Shown: positions 45,481-58,024 of the stretch, piece by piece
How positions within the stretch are numbered: the first letter of the stretch is position 1
How the letters are laid out: every line of letters starts with the position of its first letter
Origin: Torymus aiolomorphi
Taxonomy: Eukaryota; Arthropoda; Insecta; Hymenoptera; Torymidae
DNA length: 64,000 nt
Direction: 5' to 3'
NCBI GenBank assembly: GCA_036365515.1
Contig: CM070873.1
Span: 41,175,807 to 41,239,806, forward strand
Program-made: the position numbers and the translations under genes
The notes under the pieces: generated by a model
What the model was told of the DNA's origin: nothing
The model's input: the letters and a program-made list of their open reading frames with translations, nothing else
The model's database searches: none

Positions 45481-48400
45481 CGGCAAGCGGCCGCTTTCGG
45501 CTCTATTAATAGGTTCGAAAAACGTGAAAATCATGCTTGCGGTACAAAAAATTACTTACTTGCCTCTAGTACATTTTAAAGCAATATTTTCGCGCGTTTA
45601 GCAAAATTTTCGTTAAACTCTATTATGACGAAAAAAAAAGTTTTTTTATTATTATTTGACAAATAAATCTCACTTTGAAGAACCTTCCAATGTTCAAAGC
45701 ACACGTAAAGTGCTTTAGCGTGGAAAATTCGTAGAATGATTTTATCTTTCCATATTCAATGTGATGCAGTCAGTGATAAATTGAAATCCGATTATATGAT
45801 AATTTTTTGGCATTAAAAACGTAATTTGCGTAGTATGTAATTATCTATATTACGGGCGGTACGACTAATCGGTTGATTATTATTAATAATGCTGATATAA
45901 TTATGCAATTTTAATTAGAGTACCGCGCAAAATATATATTTGAATAAGATTACTTATTATTCGTCTGTTTGTCTATTTCTGTAAAATAAAGACAAAAATG
46001 TTGACATATTGTTATGTAATGTGCGATTGTGTTTTAAAATACAATAATGTGAGAGAAATAATAATAAGTATTTTTTCTCTCATATATTTTTAATAATACA
46101 ATCCATTAGTCTGATTACTCTTTTCTTACGCAACTTTTATCTTTCTTCGGGTGATAATCCAACACGTGGATTATTTTAAGAGTTTCTACGGATGTAATCG
46201 CAAAATGGCTCTTATAAAAACGCGTTACGTTGAAAATGCTTCGTTGTCAGTTATTTTACAATGCAAATGAGATGACTCGACGAAACTCTTGATTTTATAA
46301 AACCTCCATATTTGCCACACCGCGGGATCCATTTACCCGTAAACTGTGCGGACGAAATCATTCAATGTTAGAATAGCGAAATTTCGTAATTGTTCGTAAT
46401 ATAACTACTGAAATTCTGAGAATACTTGTATGAAATTATTAAATGATATCATTATGTCTTGTAAGGAATGTGTCCGTTAGAAGTTTTAATACATATAAAA
46501 TATACATTTTTTCAAATAAAATGATTATTGTAATTCATCTTCTCCTGTAAATCGCCATACTTTAGTTCAAAGAATGACCATAATTTTAATTCATCATAAA
46601 ACTTCCTACTTATTATTTCATCAACATTCCCTAGCGTTAAAGAAATTCCCCTCACAAACGGTGCCACTCATTCAAGAATATTCGCCCACTGCGAAATTTT
46701 TCTCTCAGCGAACCTTTTCAAACTCCACACACACACTGCACCGCGATATATCTGCATGTAGAGACTCACGTGCGCACGTGACTCGACAATTGCGCGCGCG
46801 CGTTCATCCCAACCGTGACGATTCAGGGTCGCCGCAAACTTGAAAAATCCACGAGGCTGTGAGTCGTATAGTCGTACTTTTTCATTTTACCGACGACGCA
46901 TCGTCTCTTATTAATAGACGTGCATAAGGAGCGGATTAATTGACGGTCGTGAGCTTGCGAGTCGCCCAAGGGCAGCGTTGATTGCATGCATGCGCGGTAG
47001 AATTTAAGAAAATGGGGAAGAGCGTCATATTGTTGTTTGTTGTTTCAGTTTGGAAGATTGATTTTACGATTTAAGAGATAACGTGGATTTGAGTTGAAGG
47101 AGACAAGTGTCTTTTTTTTATCTTTTTTACTCAATGGATGAGTTTTAAATGACATTGTTTTTAGGTTTCTTGCTATAGTATCACTTGTTTACTTTTGGAT
47201 ATAAAAAGATGAGCATAGTCTCAATGATATGAGCTATATTTTATCGGAAAAAAAAGTAGGAACAGAAATTATAAAATTCATTTTCGATTCCCAATATTAT
47301 GAAGGGAATAAAGTAAGAAAGGATGAAAATATGACGAACTATTACTTTGAAATTAGAAAATTTAAATTTAGACAATAGTATAAAAATGTTGTCATCCAAA
47401 AGAACCAAACTCGCTTCAAGAAAATTCGTTTCAATACCTTTTCAGACAGAATACATCGCAACCCGAAAATCTTCATAACTCGACAATAATCCTAGACGAT
47501 AATCCAGACAATAACGCGACTTCTTATTAATCTTGCAAACACACTTCTCCCATAACAGAACCGGAAAACAATACTTCACCAGCGGGGCGATCACAACATC
47601 AGCCGACTCCTCCGCCGGAAAACTAGAACAATGGGGGTAAATTAATTTCCCTCGCGGCGCTAATATTCCTAATGCGAACAACAGGGCGACACGGTAATAA
47701 ACCCCGCAACCAACACCCACTCAATCCTAATTAACGCAAAGCTACGCTCGACTTCGAAGGGACAAAAGAACGTCACGAGATTCCCGACTGATTTACTCGA
47801 GCTCCGAGTAAATATTATATGTTTATATATTATAAATATACGCGTGGGTTTATAGGGCGCACACACTTCGCATAATAATTAAATTGCCGCGTTTCCGCGC
47901 TTTAATTTGAAATGTTTTTCCGGCTGCGTCCCGCGGGAGCGACGGGCGAGAGTAATTAAAGAGGATGAGGATCGATGACGGCACTTCGAGAGGGTGAGAA
48001 ATGATGATGATGCTTAATTTTAGCAGCAGCAGTGCGGTCATTGTTTAGAGTTTTAATTCGAATAATGTGCGAGGTATCAGGACCGAAATAGGTTCCATTT
48101 TCATCGGTTTCTTTTTTTTTTCAACGAAAAAAGGGGTTTCATTATTATTCGGTTCAAGGTTAACTGAATCCAACTAAACGATATCTGTTTGTAGAATATT
48201 AAATATTTTTTAATTATTATACAACCGAACTTTAATAGATACGGCATATGTTATACCACTAACCAAAATATTAATCTCGTCATAATAAAACTCGCACTTA
48301 TCAGCAAACAGTTCCCAAACAATCAACTGCTAATAAAACCAAGACCCGGTCGTTCCGAAAAAAAAACTATATTATACATACGCTCAGACTTCGCCACGTG

Positions 48401-48836
48401 CGCGCATGTGTGTATATGTGATGTAGCACCGCGGCGTTTCATTTCCCAACAGTCCCCATATTAAAATTCGGGCCAACCTATCCACAATAACAGAGAAGCA
48501 CGTGCGACCTTGGACCGTATAATCTAATCTCACGGGTGAAAAAAAGAACGCGGCGCACTTGACGTGGTCGGGCAATTATCCGGACATTGATACGTGCGTC
48601 GTGTATTTTGGTTGCGCAAGAAATTTTCGAAGCGATTGATATGACACTTTGGAGTCATCTGGAGAGTCAAATTATTCCACGTGTGTATATATGTGTGTGC
48701 GCGCACGTGGCAGTAGTTTTTCCGTTTCGCTGCTACGTGGATGAGTGAATTACGTCTGTCGTCGTATATTATTCATAGGAATCGAGACTGGGACAAGCGA
48801 TGCGAGGTTTCAGATATGACAAATGTTTATCTTCGC

Positions 48837-48838
<2 letters not shown>
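45481..48838. other. Noncoding DNA upstream of Eaat
   Basis: AT-rich with a few GC-rich patches. No coding ORF is credible. Two overlapping E-boxes occur at 46763-46784. The region may include Eaat 5' UTR exons or promoter, but no boundary can be supported. Confidence 0.5.
46763..46784. promoter_or_regulatory. Paired CACGTG E-boxes in a near-palindrome
   Basis: GACTCACGTGCGCACGTGAC with TC contains two CACGTG hexamers 2 bp apart in a near-palindrome. CACGTG binds bHLH factors (for example CLOCK/CYCLE, USF or Myc/Max type). Function here is inferred only. Confidence 0.3.

Positions 48839-48873
<35 letters not shown>
48839..48873. repeat. (GT)n microsatellite
   Basis: About 17 GT units without interruption. 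Confidence 0.95.
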
Positions 48874-48876
<3 letters not shown>

Positions 48877-49788
48877 AACCAAGGTTAATTGGATCCACGG
48901 TGCTCTGTTAAGTTTCTTAATCGAATGTTTTCCCATACAAAGAGAAGGAAGTGTAGTAATAATAATCGTTAAAATGAAACTACGGTTAGAAATCGGACGC
49001 AAACAATTTAATTTATCAAGGCATTCACGCACCATTGCACCCGAGACCACCGAAAACCCTATATAAACGATATTTTTCCGCGCTCGCCGAGGCGGAAGAC
49101 GCGCGAGTTATGGGCCCGCGGAAAACCGTGTCAGTGTGTCAGAGAACGCGAGCGAGCGGAATTTCGAGATCTGTAATATGCGTCGGGTTGCGTAACAAGC
49201 GATGCGATCTCTTCTTTCTTTGAGCGGAGTGGTGTAATGTTTACGTTCGATAGGTTCTTTTTTTTTGGAGAAATGTCGCGCGATTGCGGTCGGTTTTGGT
49301 ATAGAATGAGCGATCGAACGTGATTCGTTTAAATTGCGACAATTTGAATTCTGGCGATTGTTGCTAGCGACACTTCAAATGTATTTTTTGAATAACTAAA
49401 AGTAATTGCAAAAAATAAAAATAAGCTGTTATTTTGGCAACGTAAAAATTGCAAGAGTGTATAACCAAGCAGTTAAAAATTTGCTGACGACCGACGCGAT
49501 CGTTAAGCCTCAAAAGAACAAGCCATTAGTTTTCACTTGCTTCCCCTTTCAAACGTTTTCACCCGATACTCCTTATCTCGCTCATAACAACATCCATAAA
49601 ATCTCCTCTAAAGCACTCTCATCAAGCTCAAGCCATTTCCCATCCCCCCTTCCAGTCTAATAAAAAGCCACTAAAATCGCCAAAACGCAAGAGACTCGGC
49701 GTTCCGGCCGGATCAGACGCGCTTAATAAATCAAATTTACGTTTCCCTTTATTATATTTATCCTCTGCTCTCTACTTCTGCTTTCTAC

Positions 49789-49790
<2 letters not shown>

Positions 49791-49831
<41 letters not shown>

Positions 49832-49848
49832 GGAGAGAGAGAGAGAGA
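49791..49848. repeat. (GA)n microsatellite
   Basis: About 29 GA units with two GGGA interruptions. Confidence 0.95.
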
Positions 49849-50312
49849 CGGTCACTTAAGTAATTACTCTATTTTCATGCCCGGGAGTTTCTCTCACATC
49901 GCCCGGCATGCGAAACTCGGCTCAATCTTTCTCTCTGGCTCTCGCGTGTTTGCGCTATAAAAATGTATTGTTTTAAGGGCCGCTTTGTTTGCCAGTTCGG
50001 CGTTGAACGCTAGAGGATCGTTGATTAATGTAATTGATAGCGTGGTGGTTAGATTGATTCGGTGAATTGAAAAGTTTGCTATGTTTATGGATTATAATAT
50101 TTATTATAATATAAATTGATGTATTATTGTTGTTAGTCAATTAATAATATATTAGAATTTAGTAGAAGCATTCGTAGTATTGAATATTTAATATAGAATT
50201 TGAATATAGAATGTAATAGTTCTAATTTTATGGTATTGCAACCTCATAATTTTTACAATTTTGTATGAAGATCAACTAATTATAACATCAACCTACCACA
50301 TAATTAAATGTT

Positions 50313-50381
50313 TTTGTAGCCCTGAAGAAAGGAGTCAAAATACTCCTGAAACGTTGACAGTATAAAAGTAAACTACACAAA
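50313..50381 (+). ncRNA. Hammerhead-like ribozyme fold
   Basis: The two conserved core strings of hammerhead ribozymes occur in order: CTGAAGA (50322-50328) and GAAAC (50348-50352). They are separated by a perfect 6-bp stem II (AGGAGT / ACTCCT). GTTGAC (50353-50358) can pair with GTAAAC (50368-50373) as stem III with one mismatch, and TTTGT (50313-50317) with ACAAA (50377-50381) as stem I. One extra A precedes stem II and stems I and III are weak, so it may be a decayed copy. Such ribozymes are known from Penelope-like elements, retrozymes and SINEs. Confidence 0.45.
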
Positions 50382-50448
50382 TTTGGTTCAGTCTGGAGTC
50401 CCTTTTTTACCAAATCACCAATAATAATATATTAATTAATAATTTTAT

Positions 50449-50836
50449 CTTATAAGATAATCAATGGATAAGTTGGCGGTTTGGGGAGAGACAGTTAATA
50501 TATTCATTACGAAACTTTTGTCGTATTGTGGAAGATACAGTTTCATCCGGTACTGATTTTCATTCGGCGCTTAACAGACTAAAAAGACAATGGAATTTAT
50601 TACCGAGTACGATTACTAATAAACCGTCAATACTATCATTTAAATTCGCCACCCGCTCTCTGTCTAAGAGTTATTAAAATTTTGATTGTATTTATATTTA
50701 TTTTTTATCATGTTTCACTGATTTATTTATAATTGTAATAAGAAATTCTATTTTTTTAAGTAACATATAATATATCCTTGAAATATATATACTGTTGAAG
50801 GGTTTATAGCCCGTATAATAAATAAATAAATAAATT
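50449..50836 (+). mobile_element. 3' fragment of a probable non-LTR retrotransposon
   Basis: An open frame without its own ATG reads DNQWISWRFGERQLIYSLRN, then a segment containing VEDTVSSGTDFHSALNRLKR, and ends SFKFATRSLSKSY at a TAA near 50679. About 150 nt of AT-rich 3' sequence follow, then a tail of AATAAATAAATAAATAAAT. C-terminal ORF remnant plus short tandem tail is the usual 3' structure of 5'-truncated LINEs. No reverse transcriptase motifs remain, so the family is not assigned. Confidence 0.45.
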
Positions 50837-52503
50837 GATTAATTTAAGAAAATAGATGATATTCGCGAAGCATATAAAGAAATCACAAGATTAAGTATTC
50901 AGATATAAGTTTTAAAAAGTATACATAATCTGTACATATTAAGAACAATATAGTGATGGTAGTTATTGTAAAACTTTTATAAATATTCGATTATTTCTTC
51001 GTGACTTTAATTTACAGTGCCATTCACAAATAATACAGCAAAAAATATGAGAATATCATAAGAACGTACTTACTGAATACAGTAAATCAGTTAAAAAAAT
51101 ATACCAAAAAATATTTCTAAATTTTGACAAAAATCGTAATTTTACTCTATGGTTATTATACTGGGAAAAGGTTCATCAATCAGTATAAAATATAGTATGA
51201 AAATTTCATATCATGTAAAACTTTAGCGTTGTCAGAAGCACTGCATAATTTTCAAAATATCAATCTAAAAATCCCTCTCCCCAAAATTCAACTCCACTTC
51301 CACCCACCCCATCACCACTTCAGCGAACCCCCGCGTCGCGACTTTTTTCCCCTTCCCCGCGCCACAGGGAAAAATCCGCTTTCGCCGCTCGATCGAACCA
51401 TCGGATCGCTCTGGATATATGCGCTTGACCCGTTGTCGCTTCCTACGTCTCTTTCTCCGCGTGTATCTGCATGCACTCTCTCTCCTCTCATCGTGGTAAA
51501 TGCAAACAGGACGTGACGACATGCGCGTGCGGCAGCGGCGACGCGAGAGAGAGAGAGTGAGAGAGACATTTGTTATACGGATGCGCTGCATGGCTCGTAG
51601 TGAAAGAGAATGCGTAAGAGTTTTTGTTGGTAGAGAAGAAAAAAAAGAGAAAGATTTGGTTGAGAGTGAAAGTGAGTGTGTTTGGGGTAAAATGTTGTTA
51701 AAAATTAATTTTAAGTCGAGGAACATTTTTGGATTTTGCAAGTATTTCGACCGATTAGAAATGTAAAAATGAGATATATATATAAAATAGGAAAAAGACA
51801 CTGAGAAAAGTATTAAACTATTAAAGCACTTGTAATATTTTTAAATTATGCATTTTAGCAATTTTTTACTGGATGATATTCAAATTCAAATATATTTGTC
51901 AAAAAATAGAAAAAAAAAATTATCTAACATCTAACGTATAAAATAGAAAACACGTAGACAGTCTGATAGTTACACCCAGAAAATAGTTTTGGAAAAGTTA
52001 CTATACTATCTCGTAAAGCTACCACGGACTGTATATAAAGACCCAAAAAATGACCATAATTTACAGTAAATTTTTCAATGGTAATTTGTACAAAACTATT
52101 AACAATTTTTACCAAAATTATTAATCAGCTGTATTTACTATTTTCACATATTAATACCATTATAACGAGGAGAGTCCTCTAAGCAAATTTATCCGCCTCC
52201 TAATCAACCAACATATATATATATATATATGAAGAAAATACGAAACAATTATTATATCAATCTTATACTATTATATTAGTCAGCACATCTATCGCTTCAA
52301 TTCCACTTTAAACACAAAAATCTCTCGTCCCGGGCATCCCAGCCCTCCCAAACAAACCATTACCATAATGACAATAATTTCCATCTCAAAGAGCCTCTCT
52401 CGTCGCTCGTTCGTCATTACCATCACCATAATCGTCGTCCGCGCGCGTGTCCAAATTCATCCGTAGGCGAGCGAAGGTTACGGCCGCGGATATTACATCT
52501 CGC

Positions 52504-52556
<53 letters not shown>

Positions 52557-53536
52557 CTTTTGTGATTCAATTTTCCTTTCTTCTTCCGTCTCTTTAAGTA
52601 TTCCAACACGTGTACGTATAAATTCTTTCGCACATAGAGACATTTGCAAGTGTAATGCGGTAGGCGCGTGTCTGTGTCTTTTATTTTGGGAGAGCGATCG
52701 CCTTTTTTCTTATTATGGGGATATTATAATACGCCGAGGTTTCTCGATATCGACGAGTAATGTAGTTAGCTCACTCGACTGTTTTCGGTGAGCGGAGACA
52801 GAGAGTGAGAGAGAGAGAGAACAACCAGTTTCTTTTAGAGCGAGAGAGAGAGAGATCAAACTTTGCTCTACGAGCAGTAGAAGATTGTTCGAGACTTTCA
52901 TGGAATCAGTCTCCAATATTTAAATTTTTGATATGTATATAGTCGTTACGTTAAGGTGATTTGAATATATCTTCCTCGGTTAGCTTTCGTTGCGTATCAA
53001 AATATTTGCTTAGAAAATTATAATACTCGGATCGTTGATACTTCTGGCCGCGAGCAACCGAGAATTAATTTACAATGTAGGAAAAATTGCCATAAATTTA
53101 TGGCAATTTTTACCATAAATTATGGCAATTTTGTGGAGGATTTCAGTCTGTCCTCGACTTACAATCAAATATGGTAATTTTTTCTATATTATTTTTCTCC
53201 GTGTAGATACGTAATTCATATTAAAAATATAAATTTAAATTCTTTAAAAAAAAAAAAAAAAAAACTTTCCATCGTTTAGACCAACACAGCCATTATTAAA
53301 ACCTCTTTCCTCTATTTTTTCTTCACTTTCCGTCACATCACAACTCCATAAACCTCTGCCAAGCAACATATAGACGGCCGTCGCGGGGTCATCAGCACGG
53401 CGCGCGCGGGTGGGCGAGATGATCATCGGGCCGATGATGAGAGCCACTGACGGTGGGGGGGACTCGCGTATATACATCGCACATGCTCTCGTTATGTCGA
53501 GACGGCGGCGCGTCCGGCCACCACACGTGTATCTTT
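50837..53536. other. Noncoding DNA with microsatellites
   Basis: AT-rich DNA with a GA/CT-rich, GC-elevated patch at about 51300-51660, (TA)n at 52506-52554, and short inverted pieces around 53077-53210 (GCCATAAATTTATGGC palindrome, ending TTTTCTCCGTGT). No gene is supported. Confidence 0.5.
52506..52554. repeat. (TA)n microsatellite
   Basis: About 24 TA units. Confidence 0.95.
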
Positions 53537-53823
53537 ACTGACAGAAAAAAAGTATGAAAAATTCCTATATGTTCTCTGGTAAACTGACCATATCTACTAT
53601 AAACCCAAATTTTTCCCATGTTACGTAGCAATTTTTCCTATTTTCTCTGGTAATTTTTACCGGTTCGTTGGAAAAAATTACTATGTAGCAAATTTTTCCT
53701 ATTTTCTCTGGTAATTTTTACCAGTTCGCTGGCAAAAATTACTATGCAGCAAAATTTATCATGGGAAAAATTTGGTAAGTTTACCAGAGAACATAGGAAT
53801 TTTTCATATTTTTTTCTGTCAGT
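53537..53823. mobile_element. 287-bp inverted-repeat element with internal tandem duplication
   Basis: ACTGACAGAAAAAAAGTATG at the left is matched by CATATTTTTTTCTGTCAGT at the right. GAAAAATTCCTATATGTTCT and ACCAGAGAACATAGGAATTT continue the pairing. Inside, a unit of about 63 bp (AATTTTTCCTATTTTCTCTG ... AAAAATTACTATG(T/C)AGCA) occurs twice in tandem. No ORF. Confidence 0.7.
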
Positions 53824-54446
53824 GTTGTTTTTTTTTCAAACTATTCGCGTATTATAAGGAAAGCAGCGTACATCGCGGCCTCTAAACTTCGGGGCTCGCT
53901 TTTTCCCCGCATGACATACTTAAACTTGCGCGGAAACTCGTCCGCTGAATTTCGATAAGGAACTTTCGGCCTGTATGGCTGGCTCCGGACAAAATAGAAC
54001 CAAGGAGAATAAAGTTCCATATTCCTATACAAAATGTCGCGCACGTGAGAAAGCTGTCGTTAGATGCGTCTGTCGAACAGTTTTCGTACGCACAGTTCAA
54101 TTAATCAACCATCGCGCAAGTGTGTGTACATACATTGTAGCTCTGTCTGTTGAGAGGGAGAGAGAGGGAAGCGATTACGCGGAGGTTTCCAGCCGAGGGG
54201 AGTAGGCACGCGTGCGCGCGCGTCTCGGCCGACCGGAACTACTTGAACTACTTAAAGAATCAGCGCTACTCGTGCGAGAGAGAAAGAGAGAGATAATCGT
54301 GTGCATCGCTCTTTGGGAGCGTTCAACTGCCGTTTCTACCTCGTTCTCTTCGTTTGCAGAGCATGTTTTTGATGTGTTATTGCGATTATTTAGGGAATGT
54401 AAAGGAAGGTTCCGAGATGTTGGAAAAGCTTTGGGGCATCGTTTAA
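53824..54446. other. GC-elevated noncoding block with GA tracts
   Basis: A GC- and GA-rich stretch (about 53860-54330) containing CGCGTGCGCGCGCG and several GAGAGAGA runs. Such blocks often mark promoters in hymenopteran genomes, but no gene can be attached to it. ORFs on both strands lack recognisable domains. Confidence 0.4.
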
Positions 54447-54989
54447 TTAAGGTGGCTCATGCGTTTGGTGCCGTATCAAGTCGGGGCCCTGCAAGGGGCT
54501 TCTTTATTATTGCCAAATTAAGTTCACATATTTTACGTAAATTTATTGTAAATAACTTCTAAATGTTCAAACAAAAAAAAGATTTTATAAATAAGTAAAA
54601 TCTTTGCTAATTTGTCGCTACATTTATATGACTGGTCGCAGTGCGCATGCGCAGTAGCATATTTGTAACGTTTATTGTTAATATCTTTTTTGTTTGGTCG
54701 TTAACCTATAATTCTGATGATATCATTAGATTCTTCACAAAAAAATCTTTAATTTCATATATTGTGCATTAAAAACTGCTTTTTTACAAGTTACTACGAA
54801 GCAATAAACTGTTCATTCCCATAAGGTTATGTGTTAAACGTACCTATTTATAAACTTAGTTTTTTCAATAATTTGGTCGTTGACCTACAATTTTCTTAAT
54901 ACAGATCGAAAGTTTAATGTCTAAAGAACATATTTGTTAAGTTTAAGATGTATCTGCTTTTTTATAAGAAATCGCATGAGCCACCTTAA
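54447..54989. mobile_element. 543-bp non-autonomous element flanked by TTAA, 13-bp TIRs
   Basis: The left end TTAA-GGTGGCTCATGCG is perfectly matched by the right end CGCATGAGCCACC-TTAA. TTAA target duplications are the hallmark of piggyBac-type insertion, although the TIR does not start with the CCC/CCT typical of that superfamily. Internally the phrase TTTGGTCGTTAACCTATAAT at about 54691 recurs as TTTGGTCGTTGACCTACAAT at about 54873. There is no transposase ORF. Confidence 0.65.
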
Positions 54990-56023
54990 ATAAAATTAAA
55001 GGTAATTTTGATATTTCTTGGGAGTTATAACTAGATGGAAAGCAGATTTAAACGAGTCAAGTATTCTTCAACGACCTTTAAAATCATATCTCGAATCTCA
55101 ATCTAACCACTTTACCTGCAAATCAGATCTCTTCATCTCGAATCCTTATCTAAGCATTTAACTTGCAAATGAAACGAGCTATTACGTTAGTAACGATACC
55201 TCCTCATCTCAATAATACTTATTATAAAACAAATAAAAACGATCCTTTATCCCTACAAAAATATTCCAATTCCCTTTCCATTACAAAAGAACGAAACCCA
55301 ATTTCCAGCCCAAAATACACACACACACGCGAGCATCTCCGCTATCGAAAAATCAGGCCGCGACAGCGTTTTTCCGCCGCATCGTTCCGCACCGACGAAG
55401 CGTAGCGCTGCAACTTCGCGCGAACGGCAAATGTATTTCCGTGCGCGCCTTTCCACAAATCAAAAATGTGCATCTCCCGATCGAGCTTTTTCCCCGGTAG
55501 GTATGCGCGGAATGCGAGAAGTGGGTTTGTAGTGTGGATCTATTTTGGATTTGCTCGCAGATACAGTATTGGTACTGGTTTTGTGTTATGATTGTTGGAA
55601 TGTTCTATAGTCAAAAGTTGGTTTTCAACGTTGAAACATCATGCGGTAGTGTAATTTGAATATTATAAGGGTTAATTGTAAACATAAATCAAAGCCAAAT
55701 TGCAAATTCGCCAAAATCTAAGAATTTATATACTTTCTTTTATACAACCATCACAAAATAACATAATAAACTACCAATAAAATTTGTCAAGTTTATAATA
55801 TCCAAATAAAGTGTCCGTATTATACATCTCGGGACTGAAAATTGATCAACTGCTGCGCATGAATATTTATCAGAATTTCAACGCACTAATCTAACCTTCG
55901 CCAGGGCCGTCACGCTCAAAAGACACATAACGCCACACACACGTATTCATTATGGATACACCTTGGGATTTCAATCTTCCAATTTAAACTCTTCCTTCGT
56001 GATAAGCGAAATATCTTTATTCT
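54990..56023. other. Noncoding DNA, nothing specific
   Basis: Mixed AT-rich DNA with a GC-rich patch at about 55330-55520. No gene or repeat recognised. Confidence 0.5.
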
Positions 56024-56346
56024 GCACGGAGAAATTTTTTTTGTAAACTTATACGAAAATTTATTATTTTCAGAGTATCTGGATTTTTACCTTTTAAATA
56101 GTAATTTCAATGATTTTCGACTGTAATATTTTGTTTCAGCAGTCATAAAAATTACTATTTCAAAAAATAAAAATTGCTTCAAAAATCATAAATATTACTA
56201 TTTACATAGTCCACTTTGTTACGAAAATCATAAAAATTACCATTTAAAAAGTAAAAATTCCACATGACCAGCGGATCCTAGCGCTACTACGAAGACTAAA
56301 TTTTTCTCATAAAAAACTAAAGTTGGCAAAAAAATTTTTCTCCGTA
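56024..56346. mobile_element. 323-bp MITE-like element, CACGGAGAAA ends
   Basis: The ends CACGGAGAAATTTTTTT and AAAAATTTTTCTCCGTA are inverted copies. The interior repeats ATCATAAAAATTACTATTT-like blocks several times in both orientations. It belongs to the (A)CACGGA(A/G)AAA family seen elsewhere in the window. Confidence 0.6.
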
Positions 56347-56985
56347 TGTTTTCTCATCGATACAAAATTCCGTAGAATTCCTCAACAATTACCGAGTGAT
56401 CCCACCCAATTTACGGTCAGCCAACTAACCCTCTCCACTCGCACGTAACTTCAATCCACCTCTAAAAAGATACATGATCGCGTCCACGTGTGCGACAAGT
56501 CGCACAATCGACGGCCTTGGCGGCACGTATATATAAACTTCACTTTATAACGGGATCTCCCGCGGCGCAGAGAGGGAGGGAGAGATGAAAAAAAAAGAGG
56601 CGTCTTGCTGTGCGCGCGAACACCGGATGACACCCGCGGCGGCGGCATATAGTTCGCGTGAGATCTAGCGTACGGGGAGGATTAGGTCGGTTGGATCGCT
56701 GGAGCGATCTATTGTAAAAGATTTTTTTTTCGTTGTTGGTAATGTGTATGTAGTGGAAGTGGTAGGTGTTGGGACGAAAATAACGGTTGTTGATATTTGT
56801 ACCTAACTGGTATTCGCACGAAGAAAGAATAATTATGTAGAAGGCTGCCAGATGTAATAAAAAAATTGTGTAAAAAGTATTATTAGAGGTAAAATAACTG
56901 TACGAATTTATAACCGTTATGGATATTAATATTCAATTTTTTACTTTATTTTAGAACCTCAATCTAATTTACGTATTTTTTAGTC

Positions 56986-57279
<294 letters not shown>

Positions 57280-57724
57280 CTATTGTAACCACTTCCAACA
57301 CATTTCCCAGCTATATACACATCTCTCGACAAACCACCTAACCATTAACTTTTTCACAGCATGTGTCTCACGACCACCTTTACATTCTCCAGCCGCCACA
57401 TTACACGATGTACTTACATCGGCATGCGGTCTTGGATCAATGATTGATTCGTTCACCTACACACACACATATGTGTGAATATGCACGGAAAAATACCTTA
57501 TCAAATATTACTAGAATCTCAGGTAATGATGGGACAAACTCACGCTCTTGAGCAATTTAGTATACTTTTACTAATTATTAGCATAGCTCTATTAAAAATT
57601 AATAGAAAAAGTTTTTAAATTTATTATAATTAGGATTAAATGTTAGTAGATAATATATGGTAAAAATTTTAAATCTAAATTTTAACAGAATAGAAAATAA
57701 TTGTTAACACACCCCATCATAAAG

Positions 57725-57920
57725 TTCGTACTTTATTCCCGCTGAAGTGGGAAAAAAGTGCTACGTTCATTCCCTACCCCCACTCTAGTCCCCAGCGCCA
57801 CGCACATTTGCCCTCGCCTTCGGCTCAGGCACAAACAGTGCGTTGCGCTGGAAACGAGAGTGAGATTAGGGAATCAATATGCAGCCTTTTTTCCCTTTTC
57901 AGCGGAAAACGAGTACGAAC
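57725..57920. repeat. 196-bp hairpin element
   Basis: GTTCGTACTTTATTCCCGCT at the left pairs with AGCGGAAAACGAGTACGAAC at the right. Pairing continues through GGGAAAAAAG / CTTTTTTCCC, ATTCCCTA / TAGGGAAT, CACTCTAGTCCCCAGCGCC / GCGCTGGAAACGAGAGTG and GCAC / GTGC, with a loop of about 25 nt. Arms are imperfect, with the bulges typical of an old inverted duplication or a hairpin-type element. Confidence 0.65.
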
Positions 57921-57966
57921 TGTATGATAGTTATGTTAAAAAGTCGTATATTGCACTCGTGAATAT

Positions 57967-58024
57967 AGTGGGTTGTGCTCCCTGCGCGTTTGACAACTCT
58001 CGCGCAGGGAGCACACAGCCCACT
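57967..58024. repeat. 58-nt hairpin (22-23-bp arms)
   Basis: AGTGGGTTGTGCTCCCTGCG with CG pairs with CGCGCAGGGAGCACACAGCC with CACT except for one bulge; loop about 12 nt. Only 46 nt separate it from the larger hairpin, so the two may be parts of one element. Confidence 0.7.

Noticed and set aside
45304..45601. Overlapping ORFs with repeated FTARYGEQRA-like and FYRPLRRAAG-like phrases
   Set aside because: They arise from the GC-rich tandem array. Unit spacings (40, 33, 41) do not preserve any one frame, so coding is unlikely.
51265..51801. Minus-strand ORF of 178 residues
   Set aside because: Ser/Leu and Arg-rich low complexity caused by GA/CT tracts.
54212..54562. Plus-strand ORF of 116 residues
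   Set aside because: It runs from a GC-rich block into the TTAA-flanked element, so it is not a conserved unit. No known domain.
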